Below are positions 40,209-48,291 of a stretch of DNA of 64,000 nt, one piece after another (position 1 is the first letter of the stretch; every line of letters starts with the position of its first letter). Made by a program: the position numbers and the translations under genes. Below the pieces are notes generated by a model. That model was not told the DNA's origin and searched no databases. It saw nothing but the letters and a program-made list of their open reading frames with translations. The stretch comes from Streptomyces flavofungini (lineage in GTDB: Bacteria > Actinomycetota > Actinomycetes > Streptomycetales > Streptomycetaceae), in NCBI RefSeq assembly GCF_030388665.1, contig NZ_CP128846.1, forward strand, positions 7,142,501 to 7,206,500, given 5' to 3'.

Positions 40209-40534
40209 CCTTCGCACGCGCCTGTGACCTGAGCGAGCTGGAGGAGGACACCCCGAAGCGGGTGGAACTCGACGGCACGCCGGTCTCGGTCGTCCACACC
40301 GAGGGCGAGGTGTTCGCGATCCACGACATCTGCTCGCACGCGAACGTCTCCCTCTCCGAGGGCGAGGTGGAGGACTGCCAGATCGAGTGCTGGCTGCACG
40401 GCTCCGCGTTCGACCTCCGCACCGGCAAGCCGTCCGGCCTTCCCGCGACGCGCCCCGTCCCCGTATACCCCGTAAAGATCGAAGGGGGCAGCGTCCTCGT
40501 GGACGTAAGCGCCTCCGTCACCCAGGAGTCCTGA
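40205..40534 (+). CDS. Rieske-type ferredoxin of the suf operon
   Basis: A 109-residue cytosolic 2Fe-2S protein like the ferredoxin subunits of ring-hydroxylating oxygenases. The ligands are in CSHANVSL and CWLHGSAFD. It has no signal peptide. It is embedded between sufD and sufC, an arrangement typical of actinobacteria, and may deliver electrons during cluster assembly or repair; that role is inference. Confidence 0.92.
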   Translation: MTFARACDLSELEEDTPKRVELDGTPVSVVHTEGEVFAIHDICSHANVSLSEGEVEDCQIECWLHGSAFDLRTGKPSGLPATRPVPVYPVKIEGGSVLVDVSASVTQES

Positions 40535-40541
40535 GGCACCC

Positions 40542-41306
40542 ATGGCAACGCTTGAAATCCGCGACCTGCACGTGACCGTCGAGGTCGAGAACGGCACCAA
40601 GGAAATCCTCAAGGGTGTCGACCTGACCGTGAAGCAGGGCGAGACGCACGCCATCATGGGCCCCAACGGCTCCGGCAAGTCGACCCTCGCCTACTCCATC
40701 GCGGGCCACCCCAAGTACACGATCACGCAGGGCACCGTGACCCTCGACGGCGAGGACGTCCTCGAGATGGAGGTCGACGAGCGTGCCCGCGCGGGCATGT
40801 TCCTCGCCATGCAGTACCCGGTCGAGGTCCCCGGCGTCTCCGTCTCCAACTTCCTGCGCACGTCGGCGACGGCGATCCGCGGCGAGGCCCCCAAGCTGCG
40901 CACCTGGGTGAAGGAGGTCAAGGAGTCCATGGCCGGCCTCCAGATGGACCCCTCCTTCGCCGAGCGCAACGTCAACGAGGGCTTCTCCGGCGGTGAGAAG
41001 AAGCGCCACGAGATCCTGCAGATGGAGCTCCTCAAGCCGAAGATCGCGATCCTCGACGAGACCGACTCCGGCCTGGACGTCGACGCCCTGCGCGTGGTCT
41101 CCGAGGGCGTCAACCGCGTCCGTGCCACGGGCGAGGTCGGCACCCTGCTGATCACGCACTACACGCGCATCCTGCGCTACATCAAGCCCGACTTCGTGCA
41201 CGTGTTCGCGAACGGCAAGATCGCCGAGTCCGGTGGCGCCGAGCTCGCGGACAAGCTGGAGGCCGAGGGCTACGAGGCTTACGTGAAGGGAGGCGCATCC
41301 GCGTGA
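40542..41306 (+). CDS. sufC: Fe-S cluster assembly ATPase SufC
   Basis: A 254-residue soluble ABC-type ATPase that energises the SufBD scaffold. Walker A is GPNGSGKST, the signature is GFSGGEKKRHEILQM and Walker B is IAILDETDSGLD, the exact SufC variants. It starts seven bases after the Rieske gene and overlaps sufS by four bases. Confidence 0.98.
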   Translation: MATLEIRDLHVTVEVENGTKEILKGVDLTVKQGETHAIMGPNGSGKSTLAYSIAGHPKYTITQGTVTLDGEDVLEMEVDERARAGMFLAMQYPVEVPGVSVSNFLRTSATAIRGEAPKLRTWVKEVKESMAGLQMDPSFAERNVNEGFSGGEKKRHEILQMELLKPKIAILDETDSGLDVDALRVVSEGVNRVRATGEVGTLLITHYTRILRYIKPDFVHVFANGKIAESGGAELADKLEAEGYEAYVKGGASA

Positions 41307-42559
41307 CACAGCTGCCGGGTCTCCTCGACACCGAGGCGCTCCGCAAGGACTTCCCGATCCTGGAGCGCTCGCTCCACGACGGCAAGAAGCTCGTCTATCT
41401 GGACAACGCGGCGACGTCGCAGACGCCGCGCCAGGTCATCGACGTACTCAGCGAGTACTACGAGCAGCACAACGCCAACGTCCACCGCGGCGTGCACGTC
41501 CTCGCCGAGGAGGCCACGGCGCTGTACGAGGGCGCCCGTGACAAGGTCGCGGCGTTCATCAACGCGCCCAGCCGCGACGAGGTGATCTTCACCAAGAACG
41601 CCTCCGAGTCGCTGAACCTCGTGGCCAACATGCTCGGCTGGGCGGACGAGCCCTACCGCGTGGACCACGAGACCGAGATCGTCATCACGGAGATGGAGCA
41701 CCACTCCAACATCGTGCCGTGGCAGCTGCTCTCGCAGCGCACGGGCGCGAAGCTGAAGTGGTTCGGCCTCACCGACGACGGCCGGCTCGACCTGTCGAAC
41801 ATCGACGAGGTCATCACCGAGAAGACGAAGATCGTCTCCTTCGTGCTCGTGTCCAACATCCTGGGCACGGTCAACCCGGTCGAGGCGATCGTGCGCCGCG
41901 CCCAGGAGGTCGGGGCCCTGGTCCTGATCGACGCCTCCCAGGCCGCCCCGCACATGCCGCTGGACGTGCAGGCCCTGCAGGCCGACTTCGTGGCCTTCAC
42001 CGGCCACAAGATGTGCGGCCCGACGGGCATCGGCGTGCTGTGGGGCCGCCAGGAGCTCCTGGAGGACCTCCCGCCGTTCCTGGGCGGCGGCGAGATGATC
42101 GAGACGGTCTCGATGCACTCGTCGACGTACGCGCCCGCGCCGCACAAGTTCGAGGCGGGCACCCCGCCGGTCGCGCAGGCCGTGGGCCTCGGCGCGGCGG
42201 TGGACTACCTCACCTCGATCGGCATGGACAAGATCGCTCAGCACGAGCACGCGATCACCGAGTACGCGGTCAAGCGCCTCCTCGAGGTCCCCGACCTCAA
42301 GATCATCGGCCCGTCCACGGCCGAGGAGCGCGGCGCCGCGATCTCCTTCACGCTCGGTGACATCCACCCGCACGACGTGGGCCAGGTCCTCGACGAGCAG
42401 GGCATCGCGGTCCGGGTCGGCCACCACTGCGCCCGCCCGGTCTGCCTGCGGTACGGAATTCCCGCGACCACGCGAGCGTCGTTCTATCTGTACTCCACGC
42501 CCGGCGAGATCGACACGCTCGTCGAGGGCCTGGAGCACGTACGGAACTTCTTCGGCTGA
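41303..42559 (+). CDS. sufS: SufS-family cysteine desulfurase
   Basis: PLP-dependent enzyme that takes sulfur from L-cysteine for cluster assembly. In the 418-residue protein Lys236 in FTGHKMCGPTG holds PLP and Cys376 in VGHHCARPVCLRYG is the persulfide site. The pattern is that of type II (SufS) desulfurases, which usually depend on a transfer partner, here SufU. A GC-rich palindromic element separates it from sufU. Confidence 0.97.
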   Translation: MTQLPGLLDTEALRKDFPILERSLHDGKKLVYLDNAATSQTPRQVIDVLSEYYEQHNANVHRGVHVLAEEATALYEGARDKVAAFINAPSRDEVIFTKNASESLNLVANMLGWADEPYRVDHETEIVITEMEHHSNIVPWQLLSQRTGAKLKWFGLTDDGRLDLSNIDEVITEKTKIVSFVLVSNILGTVNPVEAIVRRAQEVGALVLIDASQAAPHMPLDVQALQADFVAFTGHKMCGPTGIGVLWGRQELLEDLPPFLGGGEMIETVSMHSSTYAPAPHKFEAGTPPVAQAVGLGAAVDYLTSIGMDKIAQHEHAITEYAVKRLLEVPDLKIIGPSTAEERGAAISFTLGDIHPHDVGQVLDEQGIAVRVGHHCARPVCLRYGIPATTRASFYLYSTPGEIDTLVEGLEHVRNFFG

Positions 42560-42573
42560 GGGGCCTGGGACGT

Positions 42574-42629
42574 GCTGTGTTTTCCCGGGGGGCAACCCCC
42601 CGGACCCCCGGCCGGAAAGGCACGTGGCG
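42574..42629. repeat. GC-rich palindromic element, copy 2
   Basis: Starts GCTGTGTTTTCCCGGGG, passes GGCAACCCCCCGGACCCCCGG and ends CCGGAAAGGCACGTGG, roughly 85-90% identical to the copy at 34591-34645. It forms a strong hairpin between sufS and sufU and could reduce read-through or stabilise upstream mRNA. No flanking duplication is seen here. Confidence 0.75.
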
Positions 42630-42660
42630 CGAGGGTCGACAGAGACGCGAGGTTGAGGGC

Positions 42661-43125
42661 GTGAAGCTGGATTCGATGTACCAGGACGTGATCCTGGACC
42701 ACTACAAGCATCCGCACGGGCGCGGTCTGCGCCCGGGCGACGCCGAGGTGCACCACGTCAACCCGACGTGCGGCGACGAGATCACGCTGCGCGTGAAGTA
42801 CGACGGCTCGCGCATCGAGGACGTCAGCTACGAGGGCCAGGGCTGCTCCATCAGCCAGGCCAGCGCGTCCGTCCTGAACGACCTGCTCGTCGGCAAGGAA
42901 CTGGCCGAGGCGCAGCACATCCAGGGCGTGTTCCTGGAGCTGATGCAGTCCAAGGGCAAGCTGGAGCCGGACGACGCGATGGAGGAGGTCCTGGAGGACG
43001 CGGTCGCGTTCGCCGGGGTCTCCAAGTACCCCGCGCGGGTGAAGTGTGCTCTGCTGAGCTGGATGGCGTGGAAGGACGCGACCGCCCAGGCCCTGGGCGA
43101 GAGCGTGGAGAGGAAGACGGCATGA
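42661..43125 (+). CDS. sufU: SufU-type zinc-dependent sulfurtransferase
   Basis: A 154-residue IscU-like protein that accepts sulfur from SufS. Cys37 and Asp39 in NPTCGDE, Cys in GQGCSIS and Cys in PARVKCALL are the zinc and sulfur-transfer residues; the insertion between the second and third Cys typical of SufU is present. GTG 42661 has GAGG-TTGAGGG upstream. Its stop overlaps the next gene. Confidence 0.95.
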   Translation: MKLDSMYQDVILDHYKHPHGRGLRPGDAEVHHVNPTCGDEITLRVKYDGSRIEDVSYEGQGCSISQASASVLNDLLVGKELAEAQHIQGVFLELMQSKGKLEPDDAMEEVLEDAVAFAGVSKYPARVKCALLSWMAWKDATAQALGESVERKTA

Positions 43126-43460
43126 GCGAGAACGAGACCCTGACCACGAAGCCCGCTTCGGAGGAAGAGGTCCGCGAGGCGCTGTACGACGTCGTCGACC
43201 CGGAACTGGGCATCGACGTCGTCAACCTGGGCCTGATCTACGGCGTGCACATCGACGACGCCAACATCGCCACCATCGACATGACGCTCACGTCCGCGGC
43301 CTGCCCGCTGACCGACGTCATCGAGGACCAGGCGAAGTCCGCGACGGAAGGCATCGTCAACGAGCTCAGGATCAACTGGGTCTGGATGCCGCCGTGGGGT
43401 CCGGACAAGATCACGGACGATGGGCGCGAGCAGCTTCGGGCGCTGGGCTTCAACGTCTGA
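43122..43460 (+). CDS. sufT: SufT-like metal-sulfur cluster assembly factor (MIP18/DUF59)
   Basis: A 112-residue protein of the MIP18 family that supports Fe-S cluster maturation. It has VVDPELGIDVVNLGLIYG, the TSAACPLTDVIEDQ block with the conserved Cys, and a C-terminal WMPPWGPDKITDDGR. It is the last gene of the suf operon, coupled to sufU by a four-base overlap and followed by a strong terminator. Confidence 0.92.
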   Translation: MSENETLTTKPASEEEVREALYDVVDPELGIDVVNLGLIYGVHIDDANIATIDMTLTSAACPLTDVIEDQAKSATEGIVNELRINWVWMPPWGPDKITDDGREQLRALGFNV

Positions 43461-43481
43461 GTCCTGCCGCCGCACACCTGT

Positions 43482-43514
43482 GAAGGGCCCGCACCGAACC
43501 GGTGCGGGCCCTTC
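43482..43514 (+). terminator. Terminator of the suf operon
   Basis: GAAGGGCCCGCACCG at 43482-43496 pairs perfectly with its complement at 43500-43514, a 15-bp stem with a three-base loop, 21 bases after sufT. Confidence 0.9.
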
Positions 43515-43583
43515 GCCGTGCCTGCCTCCGAGCCCGCTCTTCCGCGCGCCCGGTACCCTCCGCATTTTTCATGCACGCGCATA

Positions 43584-43618
43584 TGTACAGCCGTACCTAT
43601 CGTTGTGTACGGTAGTAC
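43584..43618 (+). promoter_or_regulatory. Promoter and long operator of the SMR-tetR pair
   Basis: GTACAGCCGTAC (43585-43596) and GTACGGTAGTAC (43607-43618) form an inverted repeat with 10 of 12 arm matches and a 10-base spacer. They overlap a -35-like TGTACA (43584-43589) and a -10 TACGGT (43608-43613) separated by 18 bases. Transcription would start at the SMR ATG, so the message is probably leaderless and repressed by the TetR protein. Confidence 0.6.
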
Positions 43619-43620
43619 GC

Positions 43621-43941
43621 ATGGGATACGGACTGCTGGCCGCGGCGATCGCGGCGGAGGTGGCCGGGACTACGGCCATGAAGTACAGCGAAGGGTTCAG
43701 CCGGCTGTGGCCGTCGCTGCTCACCGTCGCGGGATATCTGCTGGCCTTCACGCTGCTCGCGCAGACGCTGAAGACGCTGTCGGTCGGGACGGCCTACGCG
43801 ATCTGGGCGGGGATCGGCACCGCCGCCGTCGCCGGGATCGGGATGCTGTTCCTGGGTGAGTCGGCGAGCCTGGTCAAGATCTCGGGCATCCTGCTCGTCA
43901 TCGCGGGCGTCGTCGTCCTGAACCTCGGCGGGGCCCACTGA
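43621..43941 (+). CDS. SMR-family multidrug efflux protein (EmrE/QacE type)
   Basis: A 106-residue, four-helix membrane protein that exports cationic compounds by proton exchange, acting as a dimer. The essential Glu13 is in AAIAAEVAGTTAMKYSEGF, and the conserved YAIWAGIGTAAVAGIG and GESASLVKISGI are present. It overlaps the downstream tetR gene by one base (TGATG), so the pump and its regulator are made together. Confidence 0.93.
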   Translation: MGYGLLAAAIAAEVAGTTAMKYSEGFSRLWPSLLTVAGYLLAFTLLAQTLKTLSVGTAYAIWAGIGTAAVAGIGMLFLGESASLVKISGILLVIAGVVVLNLGGAH

Positions 43942-44498
43942 TGGCTCGGCGTTACGACCCGGAGCGGCGCCAGCGCATCATCGAGGCGGCGCTGCGGGTC
44001 GCGGGCGAGAAGGGCATCGCGGGCCTCAGTCATCGGACCGTCGCCGCCGAGGCCGATGTGCCGCTCGGGTCGACGACGTACCACTTCAAGACCCTCGACG
44101 ACCTGCTCGTGGCCGCGCTGCGCCAGTCCAACGAGGGGTTCGCGCAGATGGTGCGCGACCGCGGGAGCCTGCGGGACCCGGACGCCGACGTCCCCGCCGA
44201 GCTCGCGGCGCTGCTCGGCGAGTGGGCCTCCGGGCGGCGCGAGGCGGTCGAGCTGGAGTACGAGCTGTATCTGTCCGCCCTGCGCCGGCCCGCGCTGCGG
44301 CCGGTGGCCGCCGAGTGGTGCGAGGGGGTCGTCGAGGTCCTGCGGGAGCGGACCGACCCCGTCACCGCGCGCGGCCTGGTCGCGGTGATGGACGGGGTCT
44401 GCCTCCAGGTGCTGCTCACGGGGGCCGAGTACGACGAGACGTACACCCGGGACCTGCTCGGGCGGGTGTTCAACGCCGTTGCTTCCGCGGGGAGTTGA
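43941..44498 (+). CDS. TetR-family transcriptional regulator
   Basis: A 185-residue regulator. The helix-turn-helix spans about residues 10-55 (RQRIIEAALRVAGEKGIAGL then VAAEADVPLGSTTYHFKTLD). The rest is a helical ligand-binding domain. Its start overlaps the SMR stop, and a long inverted repeat overlaps the shared promoter, so it very likely represses the pump and itself and is released by a pump substrate. Confidence 0.88.
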   Translation: MARRYDPERRQRIIEAALRVAGEKGIAGLSHRTVAAEADVPLGSTTYHFKTLDDLLVAALRQSNEGFAQMVRDRGSLRDPDADVPAELAALLGEWASGRREAVELEYELYLSALRRPALRPVAAEWCEGVVEVLRERTDPVTARGLVAVMDGVCLQVLLTGAEYDETYTRDLLGRVFNAVASAGS

Positions 44499-44576
44499 CG
44501 CTCCCGGGGTGGCGTCCGCGCTCGCCGCGGTGAAGTCGGCGAGCCGGTCGCGGCGCGTGCGCGACTCCAGCGTGCG

Positions 44577-44623
44577 TTGACCCGGGGCCTCGTCGGCTGT
44601 CATAGTCCGTTCCCAAAAGGAAC
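44577..44623 (+). promoter_or_regulatory. Promoter with GTTCC-N5-GGAAC operator for the MFS gene
   Basis: TTGACC (44577-44582), an 18-base spacer and CATAGT (44601-44606) make a good vegetative promoter. GTTCC-CAAAA-GGAAC at 44609-44623 is a perfect inverted repeat covering the expected start of transcription, a typical repressor position. Confidence 0.6.
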
Positions 44624-44641
44624 TCACTCGATGGCGGGGGC

Positions 44642-45892
44642 GTGACGATGAGCGGGGGAAGCCTGCGGCGCGGGCTGCGAGACGTGCCGAGGACCGTGTG
44701 GCTGCTGGCCGCGGGCCAGTTCTTCAACATGATCGTGGCCTTCACCTTCGTGTACTTCTTCGTGTACCTGACCCACGAGCGGGGCCTGTCCGTCGCCCAG
44801 GCCGGGGTGATCAGCGGCATCGGCGGCGCGGGGATGGTGGCGGGGAACTTCACCGGCGGCTGGTTCGGCGACCGCTACGGACACCGGCGCGTGCTCCTCG
44901 TCGGCTCGCTGGTCAGTGGTGTGGGCGTGCTGTCCCTGCCGGTGCTGCCGGAGACGCCGCTGTACGTCGTGCCGGGCTTGAGCCAGTACGCGGGCGGCTG
45001 CGTGCGCGCGGCCACCGGCGCGCTCGTCGCGGTGACCGTGCCGGAGGGGGTGCGGCGGCAGGGCTTCGCCGTCATGCGCTTCGCGGGCAACGCCGGGTTC
45101 ACCGTGGGGCCGCCGCTGGGGGCACTGCTCATCGCCCAGTTCTCGTACGGCGTGCTGTTCGTCGTGGACGGCGTCGGCACGCTCGTCTTCGCCGCCTACG
45201 CCGCGCGCGTGCTGCCCGCGCGAGGTGTCGTCCACGAGGGCGTGGAGGACACCGCGGACGCGCCCGGAGTGTTCGCCGCGCTGCGGGCGCGGCCGACCGT
45301 CGTGATGCTCCTCGCCGCGATCCTCGTCACCGACCTCGTCTACCGGCAGCAGTACTCGACGCTGCCGACGGACCTCGCGCGGCACGGGCTCGGCACCGGG
45401 TTCTACGGGTGGCTCCTGGCGATCAACGGAGGGCTCATCCTGCTGCTCGAACTGCCGGTGACGCTGGCGCTGCGGGGGCGGCGGCCGTTGCGGATCGTCG
45501 GGGGCGGGGTGCTGCTCGTCGGGGCGGGGTACGGGGTGCTGGCGTTCGGGGTCGGCGCGGGGGCCGCCGTCGCGATGATGACGCTGCTCACCGCGGGGGA
45601 GATCCTCTACAAGACGCCCGCCACGGCGTTCGTCGCCGATCACGCGCCCGCGCACGCGCAAGGGCGGTTCCAGAGCCTGTACTCGGGGGTCTCGGTGAGC
45701 GGGGTCGTCCTGTCGGCGCCGCTCGGCGGGGCGCTGTACACGGCGGCGCCGACGGCGCTGTGGCCCGTCTGCGCGGCGCTGGCCGGTGGCGCCGGGGTGC
45801 TGCTCCTGGTGGCGGGGCGGGCGCGCCGGCCGGGGGTGCCCGGCACCGAGGTGGTGCGCCCGGTCCGTGAGACGGGCACCCGCACCGGTTAG
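44642..45892 (+). CDS. MFS transporter (DHA1-like)
   Basis: A 416-residue membrane protein with about 12 helices. Motif A is GGWFGDRYGHRRVLL after helix 2. The protein belongs to the drug:proton antiporter-like group; substrate is unknown. GTG 44642 and ATG 44648 are both possible starts; GGCGGGGG precedes them. It is transcribed away from tetR, with its own promoter and operator, so it need not be under that TetR. Confidence 0.83.
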   Translation: MTMSGGSLRRGLRDVPRTVWLLAAGQFFNMIVAFTFVYFFVYLTHERGLSVAQAGVISGIGGAGMVAGNFTGGWFGDRYGHRRVLLVGSLVSGVGVLSLPVLPETPLYVVPGLSQYAGGCVRAATGALVAVTVPEGVRRQGFAVMRFAGNAGFTVGPPLGALLIAQFSYGVLFVVDGVGTLVFAAYAARVLPARGVVHEGVEDTADAPGVFAALRARPTVVMLLAAILVTDLVYRQQYSTLPTDLARHGLGTGFYGWLLAINGGLILLLELPVTLALRGRRPLRIVGGGVLLVGAGYGVLAFGVGAGAAVAMMTLLTAGEILYKTPATAFVADHAPAHAQGRFQSLYSGVSVSGVVLSAPLGGALYTAAPTALWPVCAALAGGAGVLLLVAGRARRPGVPGTEVVRPVRETGTRTG

Positions 45893-45913
45893 CCTCCGTC
45901 GCCCCGGCCCGGT

Positions 45914-45919
45914 TAGGTT
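45914..45919 (+). promoter_or_regulatory. Probable -10 element of a leaderless dapD transcript
   Basis: TAGGTT fits TANNNT and ends seven bases before the dapD ATG; there is no Shine-Dalgarno sequence between. A -35 is not clear. Confidence 0.4.
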
Positions 45920-45925
45920 TCACTC

Positions 45926-46924
45926 ATGACCGATACGCCTTCTGTTGACACCTCCCGTACGACCGGCGCCGTCGCCGCCGGGCTCGCCACCGTCGCCGCC
46001 GACGGCACCGTCCTCGACACCTGGTTCCCCGCCCCCGAGCTCGTCGCCGAGCCCGGCCCCGCCGGGTCCGAGCGGCTCTCCGCCGAGCGCGCCGTGGAAC
46101 TGCTCGGCGAGGGCGCGGCGAAGGCCATCGGGCCCGACGCCCGCCGTGGCGTGGAGGTCGTCGCCGTCCGCACGGTCATCGCGTCCCTGGACGACAAGCC
46201 GCTGGACGCGCACGACGTCTACCTGCGCCTGCACCTGCTCAGCCACCGCCTGGTCAAGCCGCACGGCGCGAACCTCGACGGCATGTTCGGCTTCCTCGCC
46301 AACGTCGCCTGGACCTCGCTCGGCCCGGTCGCCGTCGACGACCTGGAGAAGGTCCGCCTGAACGCCCGCGCCGAGGGCCTGCACCTCGCGGTGACCTCGG
46401 TCGACAAGTTCCCGCGCATGACGGACTACGTCGCCCCCAAGGGCGTCCGCATCGGCGACGCCGACCGGGTGCGGCTCGGCGCGCACCTCGCGGCGGGCAC
46501 CACCGTGATGCACGAGGGCTTCGTGAACTTCAACGCGGGCACGCTCGGCACCTCCATGGTCGAGGGCCGCATCTCCGCCGGTGTCGTCGTCGGCGACGGC
46601 TCCGACATCGGTGGCGGCGCCTCCACGATGGGCACCCTGTCCGGCGGCGGCAACGTCCGCATCGTCATCGGCGAACGCTGCCTGATCGGCGCCGAGGCCG
46701 GTGTGGGCATCGCGCTCGGCGACGAGTGCGTGGTCGAGGCCGGTCTGTACGTCACCGCGGGCACGCGCGTCACGATGCCCGACGGTGAGATCGTCAAGGC
46801 CCGCGACCTGTCCGGCGCCTCGAACATCCTCTTCCGCCGCAACTCGGTCACCGGCGCCGTCGAGGCCCGCCCGAACAACGCGGTCTGGGGCGGCCTGAAC
46901 GACGTGCTGCACAGCCACAACTGA
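45926..46924 (+). CDS. dapD: Tetrahydrodipicolinate N-succinyltransferase
   Basis: Adds succinyl from succinyl-CoA to tetrahydrodipicolinate in the lysine/diaminopimelate pathway. The 332-residue protein is the actinobacterial type: an N-terminal helical domain, then a left-handed beta-helix of hexapeptide repeats ([38 protein letters not shown]), then [14 protein letters not shown]. It acts in the same pathway as dapA 3 kb away and supplies peptidoglycan precursors. Confidence 0.95.
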   Translation: MTDTPSVDTSRTTGAVAAGLATVAADGTVLDTWFPAPELVAEPGPAGSERLSAERAVELLGEGAAKAIGPDARRGVEVVAVRTVIASLDDKPLDAHDVYLRLHLLSHRLVKPHGANLDGMFGFLANVAWTSLGPVAVDDLEKVRLNARAEGLHLAVTSVDKFPRMTDYVAPKGVRIGDADRVRLGAHLAAGTTVMHEGFVNFNAGTLGTSMVEGRISAGVVVGDGSDIGGGASTMGTLSGGGNVRIVIGERCLIGAEAGVGIALGDECVVEAGLYVTAGTRVTMPDGEIVKARDLSGASNILFRRNSVTGAVEARPNNAVWGGLNDVLHSHN

Positions 46925-46940
46925 CCCCACCGGAACCACC

Positions 46941-46974
46941 GAAGTGCCCTCCCGGCCCGCCGGGAGGGCACTTC
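46941..46974 (+). terminator. Terminator of dapD
   Basis: GAAGTGCCCTCCCGG at 46941-46955 pairs perfectly with CCGGGAGGGCACTTC at 46960-46974, a 15-bp stem and four-base loop. Confidence 0.9.
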
Positions 46975-47024
46975 GCGTGCGTATGCTGCGCGGGCACACC
47001 GCACATGAACTCGGGGAGGACTGG

Positions 47025-47621
47025 ATGCGAAAGACAGCGGTCGGGTCGATGGTCACGGGCACGGTGGCCGTCGCGGTGCTCGTCGCCTGCGGGCAGAGCG
47101 TCGCGCGCAGCGGGGACGCGTCGGCGCACGCGGGGGCGAAGACGGGTGGCCACACCTACAAGCTCCAGCACTCCGACATCCACTGGAGCGGCTCCAAGAC
47201 CCCCTTCGAGTCGCAGATCAAGCTTCCGGACGGCCGCCGGGTGGCCATGCACTACCTGGAGAAGAAGGGCCTGTACGTCCAGGACTACAGCCCCAAGGCG
47301 CGCGGCTGGTCCAAGCCGAAGAACGTCTACCGCACCAAGACCGACGCCTGCCAGGGCATCACGCTCAAGCACCGGGCCGGCACCGTCGCGGCGATCGCCG
47401 ACTGGGCCACGTACTGCGCCGACGGCGAGCCCCCGCAGGAGTCCCTCGCCGCCGTCGCCACCGGCCGTCTGACCAAGTGGGACCGTCACCTCACCAAGGG
47501 CTTCGACGGCTGGGCCAAGGCCGACATCACGAAGAACGGCAAGCAGGTCACGTTCAAGTACCACTCCGACCGGCTGAAGTGGACCAAGGCGAAGGGCTTC
47601 CCCAAGAACCCGCTCGACTGA
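47025..47621 (+). CDS. Putative lipoprotein of unknown function
   Basis: A 198-residue exported protein: basic start, hydrophobic segment and lipobox LVAC near residue 22. The mature domain contains HSDIHWSGSKTPFESQIKL, YRTKTDACQGITLKHRAGTV and a late FKYHSDRLKWTKAKGF, with conserved-looking Cys pairs. I do not recognise a family. GGGGAGG precedes ATG 47025. It is monocistronic between two strong hairpins. Confidence 0.75.
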   Translation: MRKTAVGSMVTGTVAVAVLVACGQSVARSGDASAHAGAKTGGHTYKLQHSDIHWSGSKTPFESQIKLPDGRRVAMHYLEKKGLYVQDYSPKARGWSKPKNVYRTKTDACQGITLKHRAGTVAAIADWATYCADGEPPQESLAAVATGRLTKWDRHLTKGFDGWAKADITKNGKQVTFKYHSDRLKWTKAKGFPKNPLD

Positions 47622-47640
47622 CACGGACCACGCTCCGCCC

Positions 47641-47680
47641 CGGACCCGCGCCGCGCCACAGGCATAGCGGCGCGGGTCCG
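47641..47680 (+). terminator. Terminator of the lipoprotein gene
   Basis: CGGACCCGCGCCGC at 47641-47654 pairs perfectly with GCGGCGCGGGTCCG at 47667-47680, a 14-bp stem with a 12-base loop. Confidence 0.85.
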
Positions 47681-47730
47681 CGCACGTCATCCACAGCAGA
47701 GGGGGCAGCAGGGCCGCCGGAGAAGAGAAG

Positions 47731-48291
47731 GTGACGATGGATGCCGAGAGCCAGGACCGCTTCCGGGAGTTCGTGGAGAGCAGATCCGCCGCCTTGCTGA
47801 GGACCGCCGTGCTGCTGTGCGGCGGCGACCGGCACGCCGCCGAGGACCAGTTGCAGACCGCCCTGGTGAAGGTCGCGGGCCGGTGGAGCAGGGTCGGGGA
47901 CCCGGAGGCATATGTCCGGCAGGTCCTCTACCGCCAGCAGGTCAGCCGGTGGCGCCTGAAGTGGCCGCGCCGCGAGGTGGCCGTCGCCGAACCGCCCGAG
48001 CGGGCCGACGACGGCGGGGAGGGCGCCGCCGAGCTGCGCGTCGTGATGCGGGGCGCGCTCGCCCGGCTCACCCCGCGCCAGCGTTCCGTGCTCGTCCTGC
48101 GCTACTTCGAGGATCTGCCGGAGGCCGACGTCGCCCGGATCCTCGGGTGCTCCGTCGGCACCGTCCGCAGCACCACGCACCGCTCCCTGGCCCGGCTGCG
48201 CACCCTCGCCCCCGAACTGGCCGGACTCGGCCCGGCCGTCGCCGAGGCCCCGCCGTCCCGTGACATCTCGCCTGTGGAGGTACGTCCGTGA
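47731..48291 (+). CDS. SigE-family RNA polymerase sigma factor (ECF type)
   Basis: A 186-residue ECF sigma factor. Region 2 covers FREFVESRSAALLRTAVLLCG to AEDQLQTALVKVAGRW and region 4 includes LTPRQRSVLVLRYFEDLPE with the helix-turn-helix ADVARILGCSVGTVRSTTH. This SigE family is abundant in Streptomyces and usually lies beside a membrane protein, as here. GTG 47731 follows AGAAGAGAAGG; ATG 47737 is an alternative. It overlaps the next gene by four bases. Confidence 0.88.
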   Translation: MTMDAESQDRFREFVESRSAALLRTAVLLCGGDRHAAEDQLQTALVKVAGRWSRVGDPEAYVRQVLYRQQVSRWRLKWPRREVAVAEPPERADDGGEGAAELRVVMRGALARLTPRQRSVLVLRYFEDLPEADVARILGCSVGTVRSTTHRSLARLRTLAPELAGLGPAVAEAPPSRDISPVEVRP

